Shown here: positions 1 to 11,043 of the stretch, in pieces
Layout: each line of letters begins with the position of its first letter
Numbering within the stretch: position 1 is the first letter of the stretch
Source of the DNA: Heliocidaris tuberculata
Taxonomy: Eukaryota; Echinodermata; Echinoidea; Camarodonta; Echinometridae
DNA length: 64,000 nucleotides
Assembly: GCA_025618425.1 (NCBI GenBank)
Contig: CM046833.1
Span: 31,989,833 to 32,053,832 of the forward strand
Reading direction: 5' to 3'
Position numbers and translations under genes: made by a program
The notes under the pieces: generated by a model
Database searches by the model: none
Told to the model about the DNA's origin: nothing
The model's input: only the letters and a program-made list of their open reading frames with translations

Positions 1-177
1 ACTTGGGCCGTTTTTATATTCAGGTACTCAATTTTATTCTATAGAGGCAGGCCAAAATATTAGGATGTAGAATTAGTATTTAACTCTATCAATATTTTTA
101 AGCGAACTGATATGAAAACTTTTATTTAGATAAAGTCTGATTGTGGTTTAGGATGCACAAAAAGAAACAAGCAAACA

Positions 178-213
<36 letters not shown>

Positions 214-423
214 CAAACAAAAAAACAAAACAAAACCTAGCAATTTTGCTGTTTGCGTCTTTCCCACGTCTTTATGCACCACTGTGTTTCGCTAATTCCC
301 TGAGAGTTGATTCTTCATCATTGCCAGAACGTACCATTACCATGATTACATTCCAGGCTTGTGCTTTGTGCACATGCAGTATTTAAACATTTGGAAAATG
401 GGTGTTCTGTTTTAATTACTGTA

Positions 424-497
424 ATCTGTCTGGAGCCAGGAGGGCGTTAATTCCCATCATTTGTACAGAGTTAACGCCCTTCTGGCTCCAAACAGAT
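424..497. mobile_element. Small hairpin MITE
   Basis: 27-bp arms: CTGGAGCCAGGAGGGCGTTAA at the left, TTAACGCCCTTCTGGCTCCA at the right, two mismatches, 20-bp loop. A relative lies at 3905-3971. Confidence 0.7.
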
Positions 498-523
498 GGT
501 ATGTCATGGCCTGTAAATTCCAT

Positions 524-815
524 AGATTTTAATGATAATGATAAACCGGTCTTGTATAGCGCTTAATTGTGATATAACGTCCCTATGCGCTTCCAAAGGG
601 TTTGGATATCATTACCCTGGCTTTAGCTCCGGCGGCTGTAATCAGCGCACAGTGCATTTCAAGGAATAAATCCTGCCAGGTACCCATTTAACACCTGGGT
701 GGAGAGTGGCAAACGTGGATTAACATCTTGCAAGAAGACATTAGCGCCAGGCTGAGATTTGAACCCTCAACCCTTGGATTGAGAGTCAAGTGAATGAACC
801 ACTATACCACAACAC
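524..815 (-). mobile_element. tRNA-derived SINE (family 1), minus orientation
   Basis: Head at the high end: GTGGTATAGTGGTTCATTC (A box) and GGGTTCAAATCTC (B box). The body has CACCCAGGTGTTAAATGGGT and GAGCTAAAGCCAGGGTAATG; the tail has ATTATCATTA repeats. Other copies at 30540-30757, 49165-49270 and 50095-50310. Confidence 0.78.
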
Positions 816-862
816 ATCCAAGATGACATGAGGCAAAAATTAGTTGAGCGTGCAACATATAA

Positions 863-1045
863 ATGGGAAAGAGACACACTCAATCGAGTCACTCGGCAGT
901 GATGGAAGAGACAGCGATAGAGGTAAGAAAGAGAGAGAGAGAGAGATTGGGGGGGGGGGGGGGAGGGAGAAGGGCGATAGATATGGAGAGACAAAGCCGT
1001 AGTCATTGGAGAAAGAGATGGGAGAGAGCAGCACACGATGGCGAT

Positions 1046-1081
<36 letters not shown>

Positions 1082-1240
1082 ATTAAAGATTGGAGAGAGG
1101 AAGAGAGACAGAGACAGCATAGAGATGGAGGGGGGGGGGGGTTAAGTTAAGGGATGAAGAAAAGGATATAGATGGAGAAACCGAGTTCTAGAAAAGAGAG
1201 GGAGCGATAGACATGATAGAGATGAACTAGAGGCCTAGGT
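863..1240. repeat. GA-rich low-complexity tract
   Basis: GAGA runs, a G tract at 948-963 and another near 1131-1141. Arg/Glu-rich open frames are repeat-derived. A similar GA-rich tract lies at 8800-9300. Confidence 0.85.
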
Positions 1241-2691
1241 TTATGTATAATAGGCAGATTTAGTTATTGTGACTCCTCTGATTCTGTCCATCCGTTACGG
1301 GTTATGATGGAAATCTGCTGAATGACTGCTATTAATTAACGTAAAAAGAATCAGAGTTAAGTCTATTTGTTATTTTGTTACAATTTATTCAGTGTTTCCT
1401 ATTTCCTATCGAATTTGCAAAAAAAGGCCTTTGATAAGAGCTTAAAATGGCGCTTCAAAACCATGGAAGATGCTGAATTAATTTCTGAGAGGTTTTCACT
1501 TTTGTCGAAAACACACATACATGAAAGGAAATATTTGTTGAGGGATCTTATGGGAGTTGTAAAACATAGTGTTAAAATGAACACTATTTTGAACTTTGAA
1601 ACTTGTAGGGGGCAGAATACCCCCTGTCCTAAACTCCATCGCCCAGAAATATATAGACGACGATATAATTGTAAAAATAATAAACATATACGAAGTACTG
1701 AATAAATAAATAATATCCGATATCATACACCGAAATTACTATACGGAAATACTCCGAAGAGCATTTTTCTAAGAGTGACAAACAAATCTTGTCTGACGTC
1801 CGACACACCCACTAAAATTATTTTCTGGTGTGCACCACTCCAGCACACTTGACTACCCGCAAACATTGATTTAGATATCCTGAACACTGCTGAAGCATCC
1901 TCTTCTTAAGTAACTCTTTAGATTTGGGGGGTAAGTACCACTTGACATTAGTGTACTTTATTACCAATTTCCATATATTTCTTTATTTGTGTTTACCATG
2001 TTTACTGGAATACTACAATCACTTTAATAATTTTACAGGTAGAAAATACATAGTTTGGTCTACAAACAATCCATGCAAAAATATTAACGCAACTGCATGT
2101 AATTATTTCTTGCAAGGGGCGGGCAGGTTCAGAATAGGGAGGAAAGAGAAAGATCGAACGATGATTTTTGAGTGCGTTTCTCAATGAGCAGGCTTGTTGT
2201 TCGCTAACGATAAAACTGACAATTATCATTCGAAGGAATTTATATCATATTCATAATAAACGACACAAATTTGTCAGATGGTCAGCCTGATGAATTGGAA
2301 TTTACATTATCTAGGATCATGTTATATACAGTCAATTTAATATTTTGTTTGTTTTGGGAGAAAAAAAAAATCTTGGGGGGGGGGGGGGTTGTTAAAGAGA
2401 TGCAGTCAAAAGTGGGGTCTTACCCGGTTTCGGTCTGAGCAAGGAGGTACTAAATCCTGGGTCTGATATTTATTCAATATATAGCATTAGACAATCACAG
2501 TAATTGTTCATTAGCATACACCATACACTCTTTTTTATTCCCTTACAAGCCCTGCAAGTATATTTTCATTTTAATCTAATAGAGTTGATTAAACGCTATA
2601 TTGAATGAACAAACCCAATCATTAAATAATGAAAATTTATTTGATTTTTTTTTATTTGAAAACAGATTTTAGAAAAAGGAATAGCGACAAA
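1241..2691. other. Upstream of plus-strand gene, no gene seen
   Basis: AT-rich unique-looking DNA with a G tract (2375-2388). No TATA box or Ig exon could be assigned with confidence; any promoter for the signal exon at 2692 would lie here. Confidence 0.5.
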
Positions 2692-2745
2692 ATGAAATCT
2701 AAGGGAACAACTGAGTGTTTGCTGTGGATAACAATCATATTAACG
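2692..2745 (+). CDS. Plus-strand gene: signal-peptide exon
   Basis: ATG at 2692 (context ACAAAATGA), 18 codons: MKSKGTTECLLWITIILT, then donor GTGAGC, phase 0. Length and phase equal those of the signal exons of genes A and B, and its hydrophobic half (LLWITIILT) would run into IIAIS or VEGIS of the next exon. Confidence 0.65.
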
Positions 2746-2906
2746 GTGAGCAAGAAATGATGTGTTAATTGATTTCGTTCATGTATTGAAATACAATTTT
2801 AAAAGAACTGTAGAAAAGTTGTCAAAGAAGCTAAAGTGATGTTTTAAAACACCTACCTATCAAAATAACAGGACTAATAAATAAATGAACCTTTTTTTTC
2901 TTCAAG

Positions 2907-3005
2907 ATCATTGCAATCAGTCACGGTCCAACCCTAACAGGCCCATCTCCTCTGGTCCAAGGACGTGATGCTGTCTTCATCTGCAACGGCACCGGCTTTG
3001 CTTCC
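2907..3005 (+). pseudogene. Ig1-type exon truncated by a microsatellite
   Basis: After a strong acceptor (CTTTTTTTTCTTCAAG) the frame reads IIAISHGPTLTGPSPLVQG, then VFICNGTG, clearly matching the first third of exon 3449-3779. Similarity stops where the CTT/TTC repeat begins; the core Trp, second Cys and donor are missing. Confidence 0.72.
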
Positions 3006-3305
3006 CTCCTCCTCCTTCTTCTCCTCCTTCTCCTCTTCCTACTCCTCCTCCTCCTTCTTCTTCTTTTTATTCTTCTTCTTCTTCTTCTTCTTCTTCTTCT
3101 TCTTCTTCTTCTTCTTTTTCTTCTGCTTTTTCTTCTTCTTTTTCTTTTTCTTCTTTTTCTTCTTCTTCTTCTTTTTTTCTTCTCCTTCTTTTTCTTCTTC
3201 TTCTTCTTCTTTTTTTCTTCTTCTTCTTCTTCTTCTTCTTCTTCTTCTTCTTTTCTTCTTCTTCTTCTTCTTCTTCTTCTTCTTCTTCTTCTTCTTCTTT
3301 TCTCT
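3001..3305 (+). repeat. CTT/TTC microsatellite interrupting an Ig exon
   Basis: About 300 bp of nearly pure TTC/CTC, grading from impure (CTC-rich) at the Ig side to pure TTC at the far side. It starts inside homologous coding sequence. The long Phe-, Glu- or Lys-rich frames here are repeat translation, not genes. Confidence 0.92.
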
Positions 3306-3448
3306 CTTTCAAATTTTACACTACTACATTTCTTTTACCTGTCCAATGTTTATATTACGTATGTCTACCCTATGCTAATAAATATTTGTATTACGGTTGA
3401 TTTCCAAATAAAACCGGTAAATGATAAATATAATCTTTTATCTCGAAG

Positions 3449-3779
3449 GTGGAGGGAATCAGCCACGGGCAAACGGGTAAAGTCAACCTGACAGGCCCAT
3501 CTTCTCTGGTCCAAGGAGGTAAAGCTGTCTTCATCTGTAACGTCACCGGCATACCATCCCCGACTTTCGTCTGGAACGATGTATCCGTCACCCCAAGTCA
3601 GCCGATCTTCATCAACTGGGAGCCCTTCAGCAAGGAACCCAAATACGACAACTTCGAGCTCTCGCAGACCGATAATTCCACCGCCATGATCATCCTTGAC
3701 GTGGAATTAGAAGATGAGGGAATCTTCATGTGCATCGCTTCCGGGATCAATAGTCAGACTATAGAATTCACCGTAGAAG
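3449..3779 (+). CDS. Plus-strand gene: intact Ig1-type exon
   Basis: 331 nt, phase 0 to 1, acceptor CTTTTATCTCGAAG, donor at GAAG/GTACTA. Begins VEGISHGQTGKVNLTGPSS; core VFIC, TFVW, LEDEGIFMC; ends FTVEG like the IVEG end of genes A and B. Open throughout, so the domain itself could still be expressed. Confidence 0.78.
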
Positions 3780-3904
3780 GTACTAGTACTTCTAATCAAG
3801 ATATGTTAGAAATAGTCATGTTCTATTTCATTTTACTGCATGAATTAGGTGTGCGATGGTTGGAAATGTGATTTTAAAGATCAATGATAGGCCTATAGTC
3901 TGCT

Positions 3905-3971
3905 GAGAGTCAGGAATATTACGGCATTAAATCATATAGTCTTGCATTGAGTTAACGCCATTCTGGCTCTC
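3905..3971. mobile_element. Small hairpin MITE, second copy
   Basis: GAGAGTCAGGAATATTACGG with inverse GTTAACGCCATTCTGGCTCTC. Same family as 424-497 (shared GAGTTAACGCC...TTCTGGCTC), in the intron after the intact Ig1-type exon. Confidence 0.6.
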
Positions 3972-4489
3972 ATCGTGTGGTATGTTGTATAGTATATTTT
4001 GTTAGTACGTCTGCTGTTATATAATATTAAACCTTAAAGAAGGAACCCGTTATTTCTAAGCAAAGGGCCTTTTCTTACTATGTACATGAAATCTTTTTAT
4101 GTCATTGTTCCACCAACATCAACAATATGTTTGTATTTTGTTGAATAATATATCGTATATAATGTTAAACATGTTTTATGCAATAAGCGAGAAGCATTCT
4201 TCAATAATTGTTTTAGGAGTGGCGTATCGAGAAATCGACAAACGGGCGGGGGGGGGGGGTGTATCTTCACAACCGTCGCAAGTTGTATCAATTGTTTCCC
4301 CTACACTTTCAAGGGGGAAGAGGGGTCTGTTTTACACCGGATTCATCCAATGACTGGATTCGTAAGTAAGGGGTGGGGACGTGTATCTCCAGAACCATCG
4401 CACGTTGTAATAATCATTTCCCCTACACTTTCAAAGGAGCTAGGGGGAGGGGGGGGGGGTACACCGGATTCATCTAGTACTGGATTCGC

Positions 4490-4615
4490 AGATAATGGAA
4501 GGAATTATTACAAGATTATATTGACTTGGAAACCTATACATGGGACCTCTTACGAATCGGATGCGCATGTGCAGTGCGAGGCACCGGAGCAGAAATACAG
4601 GCAACAAATCACGGT
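4490..4615 (+). pseudogene. Possible Ig2 remnant
   Basis: The open frame YYKIILTWKPIHGTSYESD followed by AHVQCEAPEQKYRQQIT has the spacing of the F-G strand end of an Ig domain and loosely matches LTCHVSGHQ...WQKSI in A/B Ig2. The first half of a domain is not visible; upstream lies a 105-bp duplicated, G-tract-bearing segment. Weak identification. Confidence 0.3.
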
Positions 4616-5094
4616 ATTTTTCTAGGGTTTTGTGAGGAAATTTGCTACTTTATGTTGGTGTTTCTTACTTAGATCCTGATGTGAGGCTTGCATGAGTATA
4701 CGTGTTGATGCCGTGCACCTTGACATTCTCTTATCATCTCTCTTGGCTATTTCTGTACATGTTTAATTCTTCGTTTTATAACGTGATCTCAATTTCCAAG
4801 ATCTCTGCATGTCATGAAAGGCTGTCTTAAACAAAAGAAATTCAAAGCTTGTACTGACCAAGTGAAACAAACTAAATGATTGTGTATTCTGTAGTCAATA
4901 CGAATGTACTAATGAAATTACATTTTTCTTAGTGTCATCAATCACCTCTTAGCTTTTTATCTCTGCATTACTTTCTCTCTTTTAACACGCTCTCAACGAC
5001 TCCTCTTTCTTGTCATTTTATTGGACATTTATTAGAAGGTAAGAGTTCCATTACATTCCTATCGGTATACTATGATAAATATACATGTAGCTCT

Positions 5095-5252
5095 GGGCCC
5101 CGTCTTAAAAAGAGTTGCGATTGATTGCAAATAATTTGCAATTGATATCAATCGCAGTTCTGTACTTAAGAGATAGGAGATGGAAATTTGCGATTGATTG
5201 GAGGACTTGCGATTGATTCGAATCAATCGCAACTCTTTATAAAATGGGGCCC
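5095..5252. mobile_element. Palindromic MITE (GGGCCCC family)
   Basis: Left arm GGGCCCCGTCTTAAAAAGAG, right arm CTCTTTATAAAATGGGGCCC, with GCGATTGATTG-type repeats in both arms. Lies in an intron of the plus-strand gene relic. Confidence 0.75.
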
Positions 5253-6051
5253 TACTCCTTTTTTCTTTAAATGCATGTCATGTTTATTGAGCTTTATTAT
5301 TATTATTTATTTTTTTTAATTGAGAACAATTTATTTTATAAAATGCAATTGAATATTTTGTGGTTTTTTGGCGCTCAATTAAAAAAAACAACTGATACCT
5401 CAATCATGTCTGCGTAATCATGGTAATAACTTCATATTATATTTGTCAATCCGTTTCCTTGTTATTCTTTGATCTTAGATATCATATAATATAAACAAAT
5501 AACCTTTTATATAAGGTTCGTTTGAAGTATGTGACAATGTTTGAATGCTAAAATAATACAATACTCATTCATTTATTTTCATAACGTATCTATTACTTCT
5601 TTGTAGAGAGAAAACAGAAGGCATCATTATGGTTTGCAAATATCCGGGAAAGGAGGAAGACAATGGTTTATGGGGGCGTATTCAGAAACCAGTAATGGGG
5701 AGCGTGGGGATGGGTGGCTTATCTGGGCAGTTCTGCATGTTGTAGACAAATTGCGAGTTGGCTTGAATTTTTGTGTGGGCCTGTTATAGAAATCGATTAC
5801 GAAAAACACTGTTTAATCTTTATAGCGCATTGACAAATTAATAACACACACATTTAATAGTGATATGAGTATTATTAGGTATAGTGTATAAGACTAGTTT
5901 AAATGTTAGTATCATGCAAGAAAGCATTACAAAATGTCTCTTTTGACATTGAGTGAAAAGCCGTCAACTTTCCAAGTATACTTGAAAACATATTTTCCCC
6001 TTTATACATACATTACAAGAATTGGCTAACCTTTTGATTTGCACTTTTTAG

Positions 6052-6096
6052 GTGAGGAAACCGATAACAATATCACCACTCGAACAATTTTTAAAG
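6052..6096 (+). pseudogene. Possible stalk exon with damaged donor
   Basis: After the acceptor TTTGCACTTTTTAG, a phase-1 reading gives EETDNNITTRTIFK, reminiscent of the gene B stalk (LMDNITDFME). The phase-1 boundary at 6096 is followed by AT rather than GT. The next GT (6099) would shift the frame relative to the membrane exon. Confidence 0.35.
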
Positions 6097-6277
6097 ATGT
6101 CAGGATTTGATGAGGAGAGATGTACTATCTATGCTACTTTTTTTAATTAACTGACATTTAAGACAAATTTTCGATACTGAAATGCGTATATTTTGGCTTC
6201 AGTATTTGTGTGGAAATGACTTATTTTCGTATTTACCATTTAAACACTTTATTCTTGTGTTTTTATCAATTTTCTAG

Positions 6278-6381
6278 ATTCACCGTGGTTTGGTCATCCA
6301 AAAAGTTTTATCATCATAGCAGCCCTCGCGATCCTTCTGGTGGCTTCCGTCATTATCAACATATCACAGTATATCAAATAG
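6278..6381 (+). CDS. Plus-strand gene: transmembrane and tail exon
   Basis: Acceptor ATCAATTTTCTAG, phase-1 entry, then SPWFGHPKSFIIIAALAILL, VASVIINISQYIK and TAG (34 codons including stop). A 17-20-residue aliphatic helix and a very short polar tail parallel the last exon of genes A and B. The last few codons and stop are part of the tandem repeat that follows. Confidence 0.68.
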
Positions 6382-7270
6382 AATGGTTTCCCATCAAAGG
6401 GTAGTTGTCCGGGTGATAATTGTCCTAGGGTTGGTTGTCCTAGGCTGGTAATTTCCCTAGGACTGGTTTTCCGGTTGATAATTGTCATGTTGCTCTAGGG
6501 TGGAAATTGTCCTGGGGGTAGTTGTCAGAGTGGTAATTTTCCTAAGGATGTAAGGGTTGGTGGTCGTAGGGTGGTAATTGTTTTAGGGTGGTAATTGAAA
6601 CTGAAAACCATTCCCCCTCCAATATATTACTAAATTTGTACTGTACTCTTATTTGCCCTTCTTCGAGCATGCGCAGATGTGTAAAGTTTCTCGCTCGAGA
6701 AACTTTACACATCTGCGCATGCTATAGCAAAGTATATCAAATAGAATTGTTTTCCATGAAAGGGTAGTTGTCCGGGTGGTAATTGTCCTAGGGATGGTTG
6801 ACCTAGGTTGGTAATTTCCCTAGGGCTGGTTGCCCGGTTGATAATTGTCCTGTTGCTCTAGGGTGGTAATTGTCTTAGTATTTTTTTTTTCGGGTGGTCA
6901 TTTTCATAGTGGTGGATGTCCTAAGGGTGCTAGTTATCCTAGGGTGGTAATTGCAACTGAAAATACTTTCCCCCTCCAATATATTACTAAATTTGTACTG
7001 TACTCTTATTCTCCTTTCTTTGCTCTTTACACATCTGCGCATGCTCGAAGCAAAGTATATCAAATAGAATGGGTTCCCATGAAAGGGAAACCATTCTATT
7101 GTCCTTGGATGTTTATTCCAAGATGGTAATTGAAACTGAAAATCATTTCCTCCTCCAATATATTACTAAACTTGTACTGTACTCTTATTCTCCCTTCTTT
7201 AATGAGCATGCGCAGATGTGTAAAATTTATCGCTCGAGAAACTTTACACATCTGCGCATGCTCGAAGCCA
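6364..7270 (+). repeat. Three tandem units starting at the gene's last codons
   Basis: Units begin at about 6364, 6729 and 7051 with AGTATATCAAATAGAATGG or a variant, followed by GGTAATTGTCCTAGGG-type repeats, CCCCTCCAATATATTACTAA, and a 28-bp palindrome around CTCGAGAAACTTTACACATC. The third unit is shortened. Fragments of the TTGTCC-type repeat recur at 7800-8030 and 60480-60600. Confidence 0.8.
6665..6722. repeat. Near-perfect 28-bp palindrome
   Basis: AGCATGCGCAGATGTGTAAA and its exact inverse meet at CTCG. Repeated at 7203-7264 with two changes; half present at 7025-7050. Confidence 0.85.
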
Positions 7271-7485
7271 CATATATTCAGCTCACCGACCCTGTTCTGA
7301 GCCGATAGAAAGAGTTCGTGAGGACGCTCGTATCATTTTAGCTCCCGTTCAAAAACTGGCTGGCAATAAGTCTAATTTCCCGTTATTTTCAGGCAGCTGA
7401 TCAAAATCTGTTTAATATTTCTCGCACTTTGTTCGTTTAGTTTCAGGTTATATTGTTCGATTTCGGCTTTCTGTTCATTCTTGCG

Positions 7486-7525
7486 GTATACTCTGATGAG
7501 TGCAAGACGAAAAGCTTCAGTATGT
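7486..7525 (+). ncRNA. Hammerhead-ribozyme-like motif (type I layout)
   Basis: Core CTGATGA at 7493-7499, a very short stem II (G-T-gcaag-A-C), GAAA at 7509-7512, a minimal self-complementary stem III (AAGCTT), the UH site TTC at 7516-7518, then stem I closing ATACT (7488-7492) with AGTAT (7519-7523). All invariant core bases are present. Short-stem-III hammerheads are known from Penelope-like elements and retrozymes. Activity is not shown. Confidence 0.5.
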
Positions 7526-8120
7526 CTCTCTTCAACGCCATTTTGCGATTATGATATTTATGTTAAGGAACTTGAATTACGAGCTTTGCTTTCCAAGGTT
7601 TCCGTCACAATACATATAGCATTTATTTTCTTGGTAATTACAACATAAAAAAATCATTTTGTTTTAAAACAGAATTTATGTGCCAGATTTCATTCTTAAT
7701 GGTTTTTATATGCTCGTAATGATTTTTTGTAAACTGAAAGTCTTTGTAAATTAGTTTGCTGTTATTGTGGAAATAAATGAATGAATGAAAATGAAATGAA
7801 TTTTCCTGGGGGTTGGTTGTCCTAGGGTGGTAATTGTCTTAGGGCTGGTTGTCCAGGTGATAATTGTACTATAGGGCTGGTTGTCCAGGTATTCATTGTC
7901 CTGGGATGTTTATTCCAAGATGGTAATTGTCCTAGGGGTGGCTGCCCGCGTGGTATTTTTCTTACTATATAGGGTTAGTTGTCCAGTTGATATTAGTTCG
8001 GGGATGGTTAGGGGTCGTCGTCATAGAATAAGTTCTTAATGGCTGAGATATTAAGAGTAAGGTTCTCGTGTGAGTGTTATGATATTTGTTAGGTTTGCCA
8101 TGATACTCAGAGTCAGCAGT

Positions 8121-8525
8121 TTACGGCAATTTGAATTTTTGCATTATTTCATGAAACAGTGATATGCATAACACGGACGGTATATATGCAAGTGAGTCAA
8201 CCGATGATGTCACACACTCACTTTTCCTTATGTATTATATTATTATGAAATATCATATATATTAATTTTTTTTGCTTCAACAATGTAAAACATGGTTTGA
8301 CTCCTTATGGAACATGTAAAATAATCATTATTGTAACTTATTTTGATACAAGGGAGAGATTCTTTATTATCACATCTATAAAAATTTAAATATTTGAAAT
8401 TTCACATAATAAAATACATAAGGAAAAGTGAGTGTGTGACATCATTGGTTCACTCATTTGCGTACCGCCCATGTTATGCATATCACTGTTTCATGAAATA
8501 ATGCAAAACTTCAAAATGCCGCAAC
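8121..8525. mobile_element. Foldback element with about 120-bp arms
   Basis: Left arm TTTGCATTATTTCATGAAAC, CAGTGATATGCATAACACGG, GATGATGTCACACACTCACT; right arm is their inverse up to CAAAATGCCGCAA. A/T-rich loop. Another copy enters at 63840 and is cut by the window end. Confidence 0.82.
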
Positions 8526-9119
8526 TTTCTTATTTTACATCCGATTTCAGTGAAATTTTCACTGTTATGCTCATTTGATTTTACTCTATATTTATTCAAA
8601 TCAACTTGATATTAGGATGGACTTGGCATTTAAGTTAACTTTTTTTTATATTGCTCTCACAGAAGACTTTGGAGCCTTTTTAGAATAAAAATGGAAATAC
8701 TAATTTTGTTTGATTTGTGTTATATGTCCAGTGACTAGTGGAAGCAAAATAATGATTATCTTTTCTTTATGAGCAATGCTATGGTGTACAGATTAGGCAT
8801 TTCAGGGAAGAGGAAAGTTGAAGAAGATAATTTATGTTAAAGGAGAGAAGTGGAGAGAAGTGGGTACACGGGCAGAAATAACATTATAACGTGAGCGAGA
8901 GATAATAATATAGTGCGGACAGAAGAATAGACTTGATATTTTGTTGTACATTGAGAAAGGGAAAGAGAGAGAGAGAGATAGAAAAATTCAGAAAAAACAA
9001 CAAGAAGAAGAGAATAATAGAGAGATAGACAGAGAAAGGGAGAGTAAGCATTAGAGAGAGAGACGAGAGATAGAAAGACAGAAACTGATGAAGGGATAGA
9101 GAGACGGCAGAAAAACAAA

Positions 9120-9151
<32 letters not shown>

Positions 9152-9481
9152 CTAAGAAAAGGACGAAAAGAAAGAGAGAAACACATAAAAAGATAGAGAG
9201 ATATTGAGAAGGAAAACGATGAGTAATAATAATAAATATCAAAACAATATTATAGGATGAAAGAAAAGGAAAGAAAAAAAGAGAAAGAAAGTAAATGGAG
9301 AAATAAAGATTGCTTTCTTATTTCGCCCCCATGGTTATCACAAACGTCATCCGTAAGAATTTAAAATGGTACGAGCCATAAACAACGTCTCATACCCCTC
9401 CCCCCCCCCCCCCCCCCCTTCCCTCATGAATCCATCATTTACTCCACGCCCCTCTCTTCATGTCCCCGGGATTTCCAGGGC

Positions 9482-10109
9482 TTAAAGGGCCCATGCCAAG
9501 CAAATGCATGTTGACTTTTGTTGATTTTTGATATCCTGATCATCATTCATGTGGCAAAAAAAAAAAAAAAATCTGAATATATGTCATGTATTTTATAATC
9601 ATTTTTCAGTATTTTTTTCTTCAGATTACTGGGATCCGCCCCCCCAAAAAGCTGCAAAACCAACATTTCCCTTGTGACATCACTTGTCAATCACCATCCA
9701 GAAAATATAAACATTTCAATAGATACTGCTATGTCGGATAGTCACTGTCAAGTGTTTTCTCACAATAGCATTCTACAAATACACCTTCACCATGTTCACT
9801 TACCATTTTTTTGCAGGTGTACTGCATCATACCTTTGTGAGAAAACACTTGACAGTGACTATCCGACATAGCAATATCTATTGAAATGTTTATATTTTCT
9901 GGATGGCGATTGACAAGTAATGTTACAAAGGGAATGTTGGTTTTTCAGGTTTTTTGTGGGCGGACTCCAGTAATCTTAAGAAAAAAAATACTGAAAAATT
10001 ATTATAAAATATATGACATATATTTAGATATATTTTGGCCACATAAAATGATCAGCATATCATAAATCAACAGAAGTCGACATGCATTTGCTAGACATGG
10101 GCCCTTTAA
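9482..10109. mobile_element. TTAA foldback element with about 280-bp arms
   Basis: Begins TTAAAGGGCCCATG and ends CATGGGCCCTTTAA. The arms pair over nearly their full length (e.g. ATGTCGGATAGTCACTGTCA and its inverse), leaving a loop of about 70 bp. TTAA at both ends fits a piggyBac-type target duplication. No transposase. Confidence 0.85.
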
Positions 10110-10112
10110 TGG

Positions 10113-11043
10113 TAAAAATGAAGAGAATGGGTGTATGGTCTCTCAACAATGTCAACAACACATCCTTAGAGTGTCCTTAAAAATCAAATAGCAACAATCT
10201 GAATTGCACAATGAAATCAGGGTATTTATTGCAATACGAATGAAATATGATCGAGCATGTCCGATCTGTAAACAAACCAAGAAGGAAATGCAAGAAAATT
10301 TTTCCTGGGTCAAATTCAGGAGCCTGATTAGTTCCTTATGAGCATAACGGATGTTTTCGACAATAGTAATTCAAAATAATTTCAATACAGTTCACATTTG
10401 ACATATATATAAAATGTTGAAAATCCACATATTGGCGTAGTTATGAACGGATAAGGATACTGTAATGCATTATATGTTAATCTAGAGAATAAAGTTCAGA
10501 TCAAAATTGGCGAAATAATACATTATAATCTCCTTATTCATGTTTGCATTTACATACATACAAACATATGCGAAATGTGAACTATATTGAAATTATATAT
10601 GTACTTATACTTTTTCCTAGTGTTTTTAATATTTATTAATTGAATTTAAAAAAAATTTTGACAGATAGACATGTAAAATAACATATATGGTTCAGGGCAA
10701 TAAATTCTATCAAGCAGGGCATAACAGATAAATTTCAAGTTCCACATATAACACATACAATGTATACCTCAAAAAATATGATATATTTGAAACGGATAAC
10801 AAACAAATATTATCATACAGAAATTACATAGATATAAATAAGAGTTGCTTTGAAAGAATGTGATGTGGTTAGTAATGTGGAGGATGTTGACGTACGACCG
10901 AGGATAAAAGGCGGTGATTAAAAATGAGAAACGAGGAAGTAGGTAGGATTTTGAGAGGGGTGGGAAGAGGTAGGGACACCGTGGCGTCACAATTCTTCGT
11001 ATACACCCTTTAAGTAAAGGAGCCCATCATCAGAATTGACGAA
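10113..11043. other. No gene or repeat recognised
   Basis: AT-rich DNA; short open frames lack coding character. Confidence 0.5.

Larger units (their letters stand above)
2692..6381 (+). pseudogene. Plus-strand Ig receptor relative, probably broken
   Basis: Same exon order as genes A and B but strongly diverged and in the opposite orientation (tail to tail with gene A). Recognised pieces: signal exon 2692-2745, a destroyed Ig1-type exon from 2907, an intact Ig1-type exon 3449-3779, a possible Ig2 remnant near 4490-4615, a possible stalk exon 6052-6096 and a membrane/tail exon 6278-6381 ending IINISQYIK-stop (compare NIVQ..K in A and B). No Ig3 exon was found, the stalk donor looks damaged and Ig2 looks incomplete. 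A functional short form (signal, Ig1, membrane) cannot be excluded, but Ig1 to membrane splicing is the only phase-consistent route I can see. Confidence 0.62.

Noticed and set aside
767..1150. Ser/Leu- or Arg/Glu-rich frames
   Set aside because: GA/TC low-complexity DNA next to a SINE; no splice or start context.
2965..3378. Phe-rich open frame and opposite Glu-rich frame
   Set aside because: Translation of the CTT/TTC microsatellite.
6845..7308. Open frames in the tandem array downstream of the plus-strand gene
   Set aside because: Same frame content repeats with each unit; no splice sites or coding bias.
6400..8030. CRISPR-like short regular repeats (GGTAATTGTCCTAGGG type)
   Set aside because: Units are contiguous and variable, with no unique spacers, in a eukaryotic context.
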